Shown here: one piece after another, positions 22,548 to 31,254 of the stretch
Position numbering within the stretch: position 1 is the first letter of the stretch
How the letters are laid out: each line of letters begins with the position of its first letter
NCBI RefSeq assembly: GCF_000739085.1
Contig: NZ_CP009110.1
Span: 3,906,001 to 3,970,000 of the forward strand
Length of the DNA stretch: 64,000 nt
DNA from: Amycolatopsis methanolica 239
GTDB taxonomy: Bacteria > Actinomycetota > Actinomycetes > Mycobacteriales > Pseudonocardiaceae
Direction of reading: 5' to 3'
Notes under the pieces: model-generated
Database searches by the model: none
What the model saw: the letters and a program-made list of their open reading frames with translations, nothing else
Told to the model about the DNA's origin: nothing
Position numbers and translations under genes: made by a program

Positions 22548-23470
22548 CGGCAGCTCACCTCCGCGCCGAGCGCCCACGGGAAGGCCGTCGCGCTGGTGCG
22601 CGCCCCCTGCGCCGCCCGCGACCGGTTGGGTTCGCCCAGCTCGTCCAGCAGCGCACCGGACAACCGCACGATCCGCGCGAACGACGACGGCGTGAGCCAC
22701 GACGGCCGCAGCGCGAACAACAGGTCCTCGGTGGACGCGTTGCCGCTGGCGCCGGGCGCGAACGGGCACCCGCCGAGCCCGCCGAGCGCACCATCCACTT
22801 CGGACGCTCCGGCGGCGAGCGCGGCGAGCGTGTTCGCCACCCCCAGGCCCCACGTGTCGTGCCCGTGGTAGACGATCCGGCGGGGCGGCATCTCGGCGGC
22901 CACCCGCGCGACCAGGCTGGTCACCTGCGTGGGCACGGCCTGCCCGAGCGTGTCGCACAGCACGATGTCCCTGGCGCCCTCGGCGCGCGGGTCCCGCGCG
23001 ATCGCCAGCACCCGTTCCTCGGGCACCGCTCCCTCGAACGGGCAGGTGAACGAGGTGGCGATGCACAGCTGGATCCGGCCACCCGCAGCCGAAGCGGCCG
23101 CCACCGCCCGGGGCATCGCCGCCAGGCTGTCCTCTGTGGAGCGACCGATGTTGGCCCGGTTGTGCGCATCGGAGGCGGACAGGCAGTACTGGAAGTTGAC
23201 CGCCCCTGCCTCCGCCGCGCGCTCGACGTGCCGGGGCGTGGCCACCCACACCCAGCAGCGCGCCAGCTCGTCCGGGTCCAGCGCGCGGATCAGGTCGAGG
23301 GTGTCGGCCAGCGGCGGCACCAGGTCGGGCCGCGCCATCGAGCCGATCTCGACGCTCGGCACCCCGGCGTCGAGGAGTTCCCGGACCACCGCGACCTTGC
23401 GCGCGGTCGGCAGCGGTTTCCCCGTGAGCTGCAGGCCGTCCCGCAACGTCACGTCCCGCAGGTCAGTCAT
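22544..23470 (-). CDS. HMG-CoA lyase-like aldolase
   Basis: The 308-aa TIM barrel of the DRE metallolyase family starts with LRDVTLRDGLQ, where RD and Q fill the catalytic Arg/Asp/Gln positions. It has SVEIGSMARPDLVPPLADT, CIATSFTCPFEG and YHGHDTWGLGVANTLAAL, the last carrying the metal-binding His-x-His. The loop GLGGCPFAPGASGNASTEDL contains the active-site Cys typical of HMG-CoA lyases. It would split 3-hydroxy-3-methylglutaryl-CoA or a close relative such as citramalyl-CoA into acetyl-CoA and a keto acid. It overlaps the CoA transferase by 8 bases and the dehydrogenase by 4. Confidence 0.9.
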   Translation of the reverse strand: MTDLRDVTLRDGLQLTGKPLPTARKVAVVRELLDAGVPSVEIGSMARPDLVPPLADTLDLIRALDPDELARCWVWVATPRHVERAAEAGAVNFQYCLSASDAHNRANIGRSTEDSLAAMPRAVAAASAAGGRIQLCIATSFTCPFEGAVPEERVLAIARDPRAEGARDIVLCDTLGQAVPTQVTSLVARVAAEMPPRRIVYHGHDTWGLGVANTLAALAAGASEVDGALGGLGGCPFAPGASGNASTEDLLFALRPSWLTPSSFARIVRLSGALLDELGEPNRSRAAQGARTSATAFPWALGAEVSCR

Positions 23471-24668
23471 TTCCGGTGTCCTTCCGGCCGAGCAGGTGCA
23501 GGATCTCGTCGGTGTGCTCGCCGAGCTTGGGCCCGGGTGTCCGCAACGGCAGTGACTCGGTGCCGATCACCGGAACCACCCCGGGGAACCCGATCGGCAC
23601 CTCCTCGCCGGTGCCCGGGTCGACTGGCAGCGGCTGGATCATCGCCCGCGCCCGGTACTGTTCGTCGGCGCAGATGTCGGCCGCCGTGTAGATCGGGCCG
23701 GCGGGCACGCCGGCCTCGTCGAGCACCTTGAGCACCTCGTCGCGGTCGCGGCCGCGGGTCCACTCCGCGATCGCCTCGTCCAGTTCGTCGCGTCGCGCCC
23801 AGCGGCCCGCGTTGTCCGCCAGCCCGGGGTCGTCGGCCAGGTCGGGGCGGCCGATCGCGAGCATGTAGCGGCGGAAGATCGAGTCGCCGTTGCCCGCGAT
23901 CACCACGCTCGCGCCGTCGCCGCACTCGTAGGCGTTGCTGGGCGCGATGCCCTCCATCCGCCCGCCGACGCGCCGCCGCTCGACGCCGTAGGCGAGGTGG
24001 TCCGGCACGAGCGACTCCATCGTGGAGAACACGGCCTCGTGCAGCGCCACGTCGACCACCCGTTCCCGCAGCGGCCGCCTGCTGGGCACCACGGCCCGCT
24101 CGTACAGCTCGACCATGACGCCGAACGCGGCGTACAGCCCGGCGATCGAGTCGCCGATGGACACCCCGACCCGGGACGGCGGCCGGTCGGCCTCGCCCAC
24201 CAGGTTGCGCATTCCGCCCATCGCCTCGGCCACGGCGGCGAACCCGGGCCGGTCTGCCAGCGGCCCGGTCTGCCCGAACGCCGAGATCCGCGCGAGCACC
24301 ACGTCCGGGTTGGCGCGTTCCAGCTCCGCCGGCCCCAGGCCCCACTTCTCCAGCGTGCCTGGCCGGAAGTTCTCGATCACCACGTCGCAGCGCCGGACGA
24401 GGTCGAGCACGATGTCCCGGCCCTCGCCGGTGCGCAGGTCGACCGCGATCGACTTCTTGTTGCGGTTGACGGTGTGGAACAGCATGGACACCGTGCCCGC
24501 GTAGAGCCGCCAGTTGCGCAGCTCGTCCCCGCGGCCGGGGCGCTCGACCTTGATCACCTCGGCGCCCAGGTCGGCGAGCAGCCGCGCGGCGGTGGGCCCG
24601 GCGATGTAGTTGCCGAGTTCCAGCACGCGGACGCCGCGCAGCGGCAGGTGTGCGTGTTCGGTGTCCAT
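23463..24668 (-). CDS. family III CoA transferase (CaiB/BaiF)
   Basis: The 401-aa protein has the full family pattern: RVLELGNYIAGPTAARLLAD, LGAEVIKVERP, NRNKKSIAVDLRTGEGRDIV and ENFRPGTLEKWGLG, with the catalytic Asp expected in the VGVSIGDSIAG region. The pattern is close to succinyl-CoA:acid CoA transferases acting on hydroxymethylglutarate or citramalate. Placed directly before an HMG-CoA-lyase-like gene, it should activate the imported acid that the lyase then cleaves. ATG 24668 follows GGAAGGAACAG 16 bases after the permease stop. The substrate is inferred from context. Confidence 0.92.
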   Translation of the reverse strand: MDTEHAHLPLRGVRVLELGNYIAGPTAARLLADLGAEVIKVERPGRGDELRNWRLYAGTVSMLFHTVNRNKKSIAVDLRTGEGRDIVLDLVRRCDVVIENFRPGTLEKWGLGPAELERANPDVVLARISAFGQTGPLADRPGFAAVAEAMGGMRNLVGEADRPPSRVGVSIGDSIAGLYAAFGVMVELYERAVVPSRRPLRERVVDVALHEAVFSTMESLVPDHLAYGVERRRVGGRMEGIAPSNAYECGDGASVVIAGNGDSIFRRYMLAIGRPDLADDPGLADNAGRWARRDELDEAIAEWTRGRDRDEVLKVLDEAGVPAGPIYTAADICADEQYRARAMIQPLPVDPGTGEEVPIGFPGVVPVIGTESLPLRTPGPKLGEHTDEILHLLGRKDTGND

Positions 24669-24684
24669 CTGTTCCTTCCCGTTC

Positions 24685-26046
24685 TCAGAGGACGAGGTTG
24701 AGCGCGAGGATCGGACCGAGCGCCACCACGGAGGCGACCGAGACGCCCACCGAGACGGTCTTCAGCGCGCCGCGCGTGGTCTGGCCGAGCAGCGACTGCA
24801 GCAGCCAGAAGGTGTTGCTGGTCAGGTGGACCATGAACAGCGATCCGGCGCCCGCGGACAGCGCGATCAGCACCGGGTCCAGGCCCAGCGACGGCGCGAT
24901 CGGGGCGAGCAGGCCCGCGGAGGTGATCGCGGAGATCGTCACCGACCCGACCGCGATGTGCAGCACCGCGGCCATCAGCCACACCAGCAGCAGCGGCGCC
25001 CAGGTGTTGGCGGAGAAGTACTTGCCGAGGATGTCGCCGAGCCCGGCCGCGGCCAGCACCGCCGCGAGACAGCCGCCCACGCCGTTGAGCAGCAGGATCT
25101 GCCCGCTGTCCCGCAGGCCAGAGCCGAGCGCCGACTCCACCGCGGGCTGTCCCATGAACCGCCGTCCGATCAGGCAGGTGCCGACGAGGCCGAGCAGCAG
25201 CGCGACCACCGGGCTGGACAGGAACGCCACCACCGGGTTGGACCACTCCAGCATCTCGGCCACCGCGCCCGTCGCGATCAGCACTAGTGCGCCCAGCAGC
25301 GGGCTGAACACCACCGGCAGCGCGGGCGGCTTGCGCAGGTCGACCGCGGCCACGGTGCCCGGGCCGCCCTGCGGCCGCGCTTCCGGGGCAACGATCTCGT
25401 CGGCCATCTCGTCCTTGGCCGGGTCCCACCAGCCGCGGGCGAAGAGCACCGACATGATCGCGATCGCGATGGTCACCGTCGGGATGACCACGACGAGCCC
25501 GAACAGCAGGTACTTGCCCAGCGGCACGTGCAGCAGCCCGGCCAGTGCCAGCGCGCCGACGCCGGGCACGGTGAACACGATGCCGCATTCCAGCGCGATC
25601 GCCAGCGCCGTCGCCATGCGCGCGACGCCGCGTGGCCCGAGTCGTTTGCCGATCCCCCTGGCCAGGGGCCCGGAGATCACCAGCAGCACGTCGAGGAAGA
25701 TCGACTGCAGCAGGGTGGCGATGGTGAGCGCCATCGCGTAGGGGATCCGGCGTTCGCCGAACACCTTGAGCAGCTTGTCCACCAGGCGTTCGATCGCCCG
25801 CAGATCACGCAGGATCGCGCCGATGAGCACGCCGAACGCGATGAGCAGGCCGATCTCGGCCATCACGTCGCCGAAGCCGGCGGTGATCTCCTCCACCGTC
25901 TTGCTCACGCCGAGCCCGGTGGACAGCCCCAGGTAGCAGGAGCCGAGCACCAGTGCGATGACCGGGTTGAGCCGGAAGCGGACGATCAACACCACGATGG
26001 CCGCGACCGTGACCCCGGTGTTGATCAGTATTGCGGTGTCTGACAT
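24685..26046 (-). CDS. GntP-family permease
   Basis: The 453-aa membrane protein has about 12 hydrophobic segments. It shows GntP/gluconate:H+ symporter features such as NPVIALVLGSCYLGLSTGLG, GFGDVMAEIGLLIAFGVLIG, LDVLLVISGPLARG and ALECGIVFTVPGVGALALAG, and ends SVASVVALGPILALNLVL. It would import a hydroxylated or branched organic acid, the substrate of the downstream CoA transferase. It is the first gene of the four-gene operon and is preceded by an inverted repeat over a probable promoter. Confidence 0.93.
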   Translation of the reverse strand: MSDTAILINTGVTVAAIVVLIVRFRLNPVIALVLGSCYLGLSTGLGVSKTVEEITAGFGDVMAEIGLLIAFGVLIGAILRDLRAIERLVDKLLKVFGERRIPYAMALTIATLLQSIFLDVLLVISGPLARGIGKRLGPRGVARMATALAIALECGIVFTVPGVGALALAGLLHVPLGKYLLFGLVVVIPTVTIAIAIMSVLFARGWWDPAKDEMADEIVAPEARPQGGPGTVAAVDLRKPPALPVVFSPLLGALVLIATGAVAEMLEWSNPVVAFLSSPVVALLLGLVGTCLIGRRFMGQPAVESALGSGLRDSGQILLLNGVGGCLAAVLAAAGLGDILGKYFSANTWAPLLLVWLMAAVLHIAVGSVTISAITSAGLLAPIAPSLGLDPVLIALSAGAGSLFMVHLTSNTFWLLQSLLGQTTRGALKTVSVGVSVASVVALGPILALNLVL

Positions 26047-26084
26047 GCGGTTGTCCCGTCGCTCGTGCCTCGTTGCACTGTCGC

Positions 26085-26117
26085 CACATTATGAGCACAG
26101 ACCCACAATGTGAGTCA
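26085..26117 (-). promoter_or_regulatory. promoter and inverted repeat before the GntP operon
   Basis: CACATT (26085-26090) and AATGTG (26107-26112) form a perfect inverted repeat with 16 bases between. On the minus strand TTGACT (26117-26112) and CATAAT (26093-26088) make a -35/-10 pair with a rather long 18-19 base spacer. The repeat overlaps both hexamers, a good position for an IclR-type operator. Confidence 0.5.
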
Positions 26118-26200
26118 ATACTGATCATCAATGCTCGGAGGCCGCCGTAAAACGACAGGAATACATTGATTTTCGATAGATACCGCACGATACTCGGCGC

Positions 26201-26676
26201 ATGCTCGCCGAACGCTGGGTCGTCCCCCTCCTCCGGATCTTCCTCGTCGCGTTGTTCGGGATCCTGGTGCTGTTCCAGGTGATGTCACTGCCGGGGCAGT
26301 TCGCCCACATGGCACGGGAGGACCCCGAGATGGCCTACCTCAGGTGGCCGGCCACCGCCGTCACCGTGTTCTGGGTGCTGTGCGTCCAGGTGGTGATCTC
26401 GCGATGTGGCGGCTGCTCACGATGGTCCGCAAGGACCGCATCTTCAGCGAAGCCTCGATGCGCTGGGTGAACGTGATCGTCGGCGCGATCGCCGCCGGGT
26501 GGGCCGTGCTCGTCGCGGTCTTCCTCTACGTCGGCTTCAACGCCGACGACCCCGGCCTCCCGGTGGTGCTGTTCCTGCTGGTGGTCGGGGTCGCCGTGGG
26601 GCTGCTGATGGTCGTGATGCGCGCGCTGCTGCGGCAGGCCACCACGCTGCGCACCGACATGGAAGCGGTGATCTGA
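26201..26676 (+). CDS. DUF2975 membrane protein, frameshifted
   Basis: Two frames together give a DUF2975 protein of about 158 residues with four TM helices. The first part, from ATG 26201, reads WVVPLLRIFLVALFGILVLF and later VTVFWVLCVQVVIS. The second reads WRLLTMVRKDRIFSEASMRW and then two more helices, ending TDMEAVI before TGA 26676. The switch near 26400 needs one base. DUF2975 proteins are usually paired with a small HTH protein, and one follows at once (TGA then GTG). GATACT six bases before the ATG suggests a leaderless transcript. The role is unknown, probably membrane-linked control of the HTH partner. Confidence 0.75.
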
Positions 26677-26922
26677 GTGCCGATCGTCGTGCGCATCGAC
26701 GTCCAGCTCGCCAAGCGCAAGATGAGCGTCGGCGAGTTCGCCAAACGCGTCGGGATCACCCCGGCCAACGTCGCGGTGCTCAAGAACGGCCGCGCGAAGG
26801 CGGTGCGCTTCTCCACGCTGGAGGCGATGTGCCGGGTGCTCGACTGCCAGCCCGGCGACCTGCTGGAGTGGGTCCCCGACGACTCAGAGGTCGAGGACCA
26901 GGCGGGCGCCCTTCGAACGTGA
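26677..26922 (+). CDS. small Cro/C1-type HTH regulator (DUF2975 partner)
   Basis: The 81-aa protein is essentially one HTH_26/XRE domain: VQLAKRKMSVGEFAKRVGIT, then PANVAVLKNGRAKAVRFSTL and CRVLDCQPGDLLEWVPD. It matches the YozG-like proteins found after DUF2975 genes. GTG 26677 directly follows the DUF2975 stop, so the two are cotranslated. Its 3' end overlaps the convergent PDR-type reductase by 39 bases. Confidence 0.9.
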   Translation: MPIVVRIDVQLAKRKMSVGEFAKRVGITPANVAVLKNGRAKAVRFSTLEAMCRVLDCQPGDLLEWVPDDSEVEDQAGALRT

Positions 26923-27813
26923 CACGCAGATCATCATCACGTCGCCGGCGTCGCGCTCGTCGTCGTCGAGGACCGAGTCGCGGTGGTCGATCTCGCCGTC
27001 CAGCACGGTCGTCTCGCAGGAGCCGCAGATCCCCTCAGTGCACGAGGAGATCACGCGCACCCCGGCGTTCTCGGCCGCTTCCAGGATCGACAGCTCCGCG
27101 GGCACGGTGACCGTCATCCCGCTGGCCCGCAGTTCGACCTCGAACTCGTGCGCCTCGCCGCCGTGCTCGACCACGGTGAACCGTTCGACGTGCAGCGAAC
27201 CGGGCGGCCAGGCCTGGCACCGGGTCTCGACCGCGTCGATCAGCCCGGCCGGACCGCAGCAGTAGACCACAGTGGATTCCCGTGGCGGGGCGAGGATCGC
27301 GTCCAGGTCGAGCATCCCCGCCTCGTCCTCGGGCGTCACCACGACCCGCTCGCCGTAGGACTCCAGGTCCTTGACGAACGCCATCGAGGTCCGGCTGCGG
27401 CCCCCGTAGTGCAGGGTCCAGTCCGCGCCGGCGGCCTCCGCCGCGGCCACCATCGGCAGGATCGGCGTGATGCCGACCCCGCCGGCGACGAACAGGTATC
27501 GCGGCGCGGGCAGCAGCGGGAAGTTGTTGCGCGGCCCGCGGATCCGCAGGGTCGTGCCCGGGTGCGCGTGGTCGTGGATCCACGCCGACCCGCCGCGGCT
27601 GTCCGGTTCACGCAGGACCGCGATGCGCCAGCGGCCGTCCTCACCGCACAGCGAGTACTGCCGCACCAGTCCGTTCGGCAGCACGACGTCGATGTGCGCG
27701 CCCGGATCCCACGCGGGCAGATCCGCGCCGCCCAGCTCCAGCGACACGACGCCGTCGGACTCCACCCGCCGGGACACGACCGCCACGTCCGCCTCGAACA
27801 CCGGCTCAGGCAT
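26884..27813 (-). CDS. PDR/VanB-type ferredoxin reductase
   Basis: The 309-aa single-chain reductase runs flavin-NAD-[2Fe-2S]. The N-terminal flavin domain has RQYSLCG, the R-x-Y-S flavin motif. The NAD domain has AGGVGITPILPMVAAA and YCCGPAGLIDAV. The C-terminal plant-type ferredoxin has C258, C263, C266 and C296 (CTEGICGSCE then C). Phthalate dioxygenase reductases of this order use FMN and pass NADH electrons to a Rieske oxygenase. It overlaps the ABC permease start by 8 bases, so it is the last gene of an operon with the importer. A Rieske protein lies just across the divergent spacer and is its probable partner. Confidence 0.93.
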   Translation of the reverse strand: MPEPVFEADVAVVSRRVESDGVVSLELGGADLPAWDPGAHIDVVLPNGLVRQYSLCGEDGRWRIAVLREPDSRGGSAWIHDHAHPGTTLRIRGPRNNFPLLPAPRYLFVAGGVGITPILPMVAAAEAAGADWTLHYGGRSRTSMAFVKDLESYGERVVVTPEDEAGMLDLDAILAPPRESTVVYCCGPAGLIDAVETRCQAWPPGSLHVERFTVVEHGGEAHEFEVELRASGMTVTVPAELSILEAAENAGVRVISSCTEGICGSCETTVLDGEIDHRDSVLDDDERDAGDVMMICVSRSKGARLVLDL

Positions 27814-28603
27814 TGGTCTCCCGCATGCTGTAGACGGACTCGTGCCACGGGATGAAGAACCGCTTCAGGCCGTTGACCACGAAGTACAGCAGCAGCCCCA
27901 GCACCGACAACAGGATGATCACCGCGAACAACGCGGGCGCGTCGAGCGCGTTGAGCGTGCGCACCACCAGGTAGCCCAGCCCCTCGCTGCCGCCGAGGTA
28001 CTCCCCCACGATGGTGCCGATGATGGCCAGCACGATCCCGACCTCCATGCCGGCGAACACGTACGGCAGCGTGCTCTTGAACTCCAGGTGGTTGAACGTC
28101 TGCCACCGGTTCGCGTTGAGGCTGCGCATCACGTCCCGCTGCCCCGCCTCGACCGAGCGGACGCCCAGCTGCACGTTGAGCATGATCGGGAAGAACGCCA
28201 GCATCGCGGCCATGATCACCTTCGAGGTGATGCCGAAGCCGAACCAGATCACGAACAGCGGGATCAGCGCCACCTTCGGCACCACCTGGGAAGCCACGAT
28301 CAGCGGCCGCAGGCTGCGCTCCATCCACCGCACCTTGCCCAGCACGACGCCAGCCGCGACCCCGGCGACCAGGGCGATCGCGAACCCGCTGATCGTCTCG
28401 ATCGCGGTGACCCGCGCGTGGTACCAGGTGTCGCCGGTGGTGACCAGCTCGCCGAGGCTCGCGAACACGGTGCCCGGCCGCGGCAGCACCAGCTCCGACA
28501 TGCCGTTGACGCGCACGAACACGTCCCACAGCAGGAAGAACACGACCAGGATGAGCGGGGTGCTCACCCACGGCAGCCACCTACCGAAACGTTCCCTGTT
28601 CAC
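27806..28603 (-). CDS. ABC importer permease (SsuC/TauC type)
   Basis: The 265-aa permease is read from GTG 28603, four bases after the ATPase stop. Six TM helices are visible, together with the BPD_transp_1 cytoplasmic loop: SLNANRWQTFNHLEFKSTLP then YVFAGMEVGI, a form of the EAA motif. Its closest known types carry nitrate, sulfonate, taurine or aromatic acids. With the adjacent ATPase and substrate-binding lipoprotein it makes a complete importer. Confidence 0.93.
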   Translation of the reverse strand: MNRERFGRWLPWVSTPLILVVFFLLWDVFVRVNGMSELVLPRPGTVFASLGELVTTGDTWYHARVTAIETISGFAIALVAGVAAGVVLGKVRWMERSLRPLIVASQVVPKVALIPLFVIWFGFGITSKVIMAAMLAFFPIMLNVQLGVRSVEAGQRDVMRSLNANRWQTFNHLEFKSTLPYVFAGMEVGIVLAIIGTIVGEYLGGSEGLGYLVVRTLNALDAPALFAVIILLSVLGLLLYFVVNGLKRFFIPWHESVYSMRETNA

Positions 28604-28607
28604 CGGG

Positions 28608-29438
28608 TCACTCCTGCCTGTCGAGGGCGTGCCGCAGCTCGCGCACGATCCTGCCGAACTCCGGCTCGGTCTGGACGTCGAAATCACGCGGCTTGGGGAA
28701 GTCCACCATGCGGATCTCGCTGATGCGGCCCGGCCGCGGGCTCAGCTGCACCACCCGGTCGCCGAGGAACACCGCCTCGGTGATGTCGTGGGTGACGAAC
28801 ACGACGGTCGCCTTGGTGGCGAGCGCGATCCGTTGCAGCTCGGCGTTCATCCGCTCCCGGGTCAGCGCGTCCAGCGCGCCGAACGGCTCGTCCATCAGCA
28901 GCAGTTTCGGCCGCGTGGACAGCGCCCGCGCGATAGCCACGCGCTGCCGCATCCCGCCGGACAGCTCGCGCGGGTAGGACTTCTCGAACCCGGCCAGCCC
29001 CACCAGCTTCGCCAGCTCGTGGGCCCGTTCCCGGCGTTCACGCTTGCCCGCGCCCCGCAGCTTCAGGGGCAGCGCGATGTTGTCGGCGACCGAGTACCAC
29101 GGGAACAGGTTGGCGTCCTGGAAGACCACGCCGAGTTCGGACACCACGGAGGAGTCCACTCTGGACCCGTTCCACAGCGACCGGCCCTCGACGAGGATCT
29201 GCCCCTCGGACGGGCTCTGCAGCCCCGCGAGGGTGCGCAGCAGGGTCGTCTTGCCGCAGCCGGAGCGGCCGATCACGGACACGAACTCGCCATCGCTGAT
29301 CGTCAGCGTGATGTCATGCAGGGCGCGGGTAGTGGCGCGTTTGGACCGGAACTCCTTGCCGACACCGGCGAGCTCCAGCTTCGGCGGTGCGGCCTGCCGC
29401 GGGGCCGCGGTGAGCGTCTCGGCGTGGTGCGCGGACAT
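28608..29438 (-). CDS. ABC importer ATP-binding protein (SsuB/TauB type)
   Basis: The 276-aa ATPase has Walker A GRSGCGKTT, Q-loop VFQDANLFPW, signature ELSGGMRQRVAIARAL, Walker B LLLMDEPFGALD and the switch His in VTHDITEAV. ATG 29438 is preceded by GAGGAGACGC. It energises the permease at 27806 and lies 15 bases after the binding-protein gene. Confidence 0.95.
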   Translation of the reverse strand: MSAHHAETLTAAPRQAAPPKLELAGVGKEFRSKRATTRALHDITLTISDGEFVSVIGRSGCGKTTLLRTLAGLQSPSEGQILVEGRSLWNGSRVDSSVVSELGVVFQDANLFPWYSVADNIALPLKLRGAGKRERRERAHELAKLVGLAGFEKSYPRELSGGMRQRVAIARALSTRPKLLLMDEPFGALDALTRERMNAELQRIALATKATVVFVTHDITEAVFLGDRVVQLSPRPGRISEIRMVDFPKPRDFDVQTEPEFGRIVRELRHALDRQE

Positions 29439-29452
29439 GCGTCTCCTCGCGA

Positions 29453-30523
29453 TCAGGTGGTGGTGGCAGGCAGGAAGCTGTTGTCGAACCACCTGGCGGC
29501 GTCGCCGCCAGGCTTGGCCTGGCCCGCCCTGGTCAGCTCGTCGTAGCCGGCGGTCCACGCGGCCGGGTCGGTGACCAGCAGGGGCCGCGACGGGTCCTTG
29601 CCCGTCCACAGGTCACGCATCATGCCGAGGCTCTTGCGCGCGATCGCGTCGTCGTCGAGCGTGGCGAAGGAGTACTTGCCGCGCAGCGTCCCGATCGTCT
29701 TGCCGAAGTCCTGGTCGGCCACGTACTCCGCGACCGCATCGCGGATCCCGGCCATGAACGCCCGCAACGTGTCGGGGTGCTTGGCGATCACGTCGGCCGT
29801 GGTGACGTAGATCTGCGAATCGGACTTCACCACGGTGCCCGGGTCGAACACGCCCGCGTCCGCGTGCTGCGACTGCACGATGTTCGCGGTGTCGATGCTG
29901 ACCACGTACCCGGCGATCCGGCCCTGCTGCACCAGGTTGAACGTGCCCGGGGTGAGCCCGGTGACCTGGCGTGGCGTGCTCTTGGGGTCCAGCCCGGAGT
30001 TGGCCAGCACCAGCGACACGATCTTGCTGCTGGTGCCGCCCTCGGAGCTGACCCCAATGGTCTTGCCGACGAAGTCCTGCGGCTTCTCCAGCGGGGCCTG
30101 CTTGCTGTAGACGACGCGCACCGCGGAACCGCGGCACAGCGTGCCGATGTTCACCAGCGGCTGGTTCGATTCGGCGACCGCGGTCATCAGGTCGATCTGC
30201 CCGAGCCGCGCGACCACGCCGACACCGGCGATCAGGGTCTGCGTGGCCTGCGGCGATCCCTTGACCTCCTGCAGCGTGACGTCCAGCCCATGCCGCGCGA
30301 AGTGGCCGCCCGCGACGGCGAGCAGCTCCGGGGACATGGACAGGGTTTCCAGCGGCAGGATGCTCAGGAAGGTCGCCGTTCCGCTGCCGCCCCCGCCCGC
30401 CGCCGGGCCGGCGCCGCACGCGGACAACACGGCCGGCCCGGCGGCCACGGCCGCCGCGGTCAGCGCGGAACGCCTCAGGAATGCCCGCCGGGGCAACGAT
30501 GGACTCGGCGATGGAGTGGACAC
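29453..30523 (-). CDS. ABC importer substrate-binding lipoprotein (SsuA/NMT1 type)
   Basis: The 356-aa protein starts at GTG 30523 after GAGGAGAACCATC. It carries a twin-arginine-like signal (RRAFLRRSALTAAAVAAG) ending in the lipobox VLSAC, so it should be a lipid-anchored solute-binding protein. The mature part is an NMT1/SsuA-like periplasmic fold with VGVVARLGQIDLMTAVAESN, GKTIGVSSEGGTSSKIVSLV and an ending rich in RWFDNSFLP. The ligand is unknown; this family binds sulfonates, pyrimidine precursors and aromatic acids. It is the first gene of the four-gene minus-strand operon. Confidence 0.92.
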   Translation of the reverse strand: MSTPSPSPSLPRRAFLRRSALTAAAVAAGPAVLSACGAGPAAGGGGSGTATFLSILPLETLSMSPELLAVAGGHFARHGLDVTLQEVKGSPQATQTLIAGVGVVARLGQIDLMTAVAESNQPLVNIGTLCRGSAVRVVYSKQAPLEKPQDFVGKTIGVSSEGGTSSKIVSLVLANSGLDPKSTPRQVTGLTPGTFNLVQQGRIAGYVVSIDTANIVQSQHADAGVFDPGTVVKSDSQIYVTTADVIAKHPDTLRAFMAGIRDAVAEYVADQDFGKTIGTLRGKYSFATLDDDAIARKSLGMMRDLWTGKDPSRPLLVTDPAAWTAGYDELTRAGQAKPGGDAARWFDNSFLPATTT

Positions 30524-30726
30524 GATGGTTCTCCTCGTTCCTCCTGCCGGCCACCACCCTGTGACCGGCTGGGGAAGAGGTTGACCCGAGCCGATCGCCC
30601 CCGTCAAGGTCCCCGGTTTCCCGCCGCCGCAGGCGAGGGTCCAGCGGCGGTTCCCCGCCGGAGCGGAGTTTCCCCTGCTGGACAAGGGAAATCACGGCAC
30701 GGTGAGACGGGTCCACATGCGCCACT

Positions 30727-30741
30727 ATCGGGCTCGCCGAT
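30727..30741. promoter_or_regulatory. T-N11-A palindrome, candidate LysR operator
   Basis: ATCGG-GCTCG-CCGAT is a perfect 5+5+5 inverted repeat containing the T-N11-A pattern bound by LysR regulators. It lies in the 278-bp divergent spacer between the importer operon and the Rieske operon, and the latter is followed by a LysR gene. A second repeat, CGATG-CTCTT-CATCG, follows at 30738-30752. Confidence 0.45.
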
Positions 30742-30801
30742 GCTCTTCATCGAAACTTTCACTTTCCGCGCGACCCGTGGCGATCTCTACCGTGGCACAC
30801 C

Positions 30802-31254
30802 ATGAGGATCGTGGTGTCCCGGCTCGACGACTTCCCGCCGGGAGAGCGCCGGATCGTGCAGGCCGGCCGGCGGTCGATCGGGGTTTTCCGGGTCGGAGAC
30901 CGTTTCTACGCATTGAACAACCACTGCCCGCACCAGGGCGGCCCGCTCTGCCTCGGGGCCACCCAGCCGTGGCTGACCTCCGCCGCGCCCGGTGAGGTCC
31001 GGCAGGACGACGGCGACTCGCTCGTCGCCTGCCCCTGGCACGGCTGGGAGTACGACCTCGAGACCGGGCAGTCGTTCCTCGGGCCGGACGAACCGCCTGC
31101 CCGCACCTACGACGTGTCGGTCGAGCGCGGCAAGAACGGGCGCATCCCCGGCCCGTACGTCGCCGAGACGTACCCGGTGCACGTGGAGGACGCCTACGTG
31201 GTCGTGGACACCAGCGGCGGAGCACGCCCTGGCGACAAGGGAGGTGACCGGTGA
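30802..31254 (+). CDS. Rieske [2Fe-2S] protein
   Basis: The 150-aa protein is a single Rieske domain with C42-x-H44 (HCPHQGG) and C77-x2-H80 (CPWHGWEYDLETG). The insert between the two ligand pairs is longer than in plain Rieske ferredoxins, and there is a C-terminal VHVEDAYVVVD strand. No catalytic mononuclear iron domain follows, so it is an electron carrier or a stand-alone subunit, not a full oxygenase. It begins the plus-strand operon, overlaps the next gene by GTGA, and probably draws electrons from the PDR-type reductase across the divergent spacer. Confidence 0.92.
   Translation: MRIVVSRLDDFPPGERRIVQAGRRSIGVFRVGDRFYALNNHCPHQGGPLCLGATQPWLTSAAPGEVRQDDGDSLVACPWHGWEYDLETGQSFLGPDEPPARTYDVSVERGKNGRIPGPYVAETYPVHVEDAYVVVDTSGGARPGDKGGDR

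Noticed and set aside
30581-30607. TTGAC...GTCAA inverted repeat upstream of the binding-protein gene
   Set aside because: Five-base arms with a 17-base gap are expected by chance; no second site supports it.
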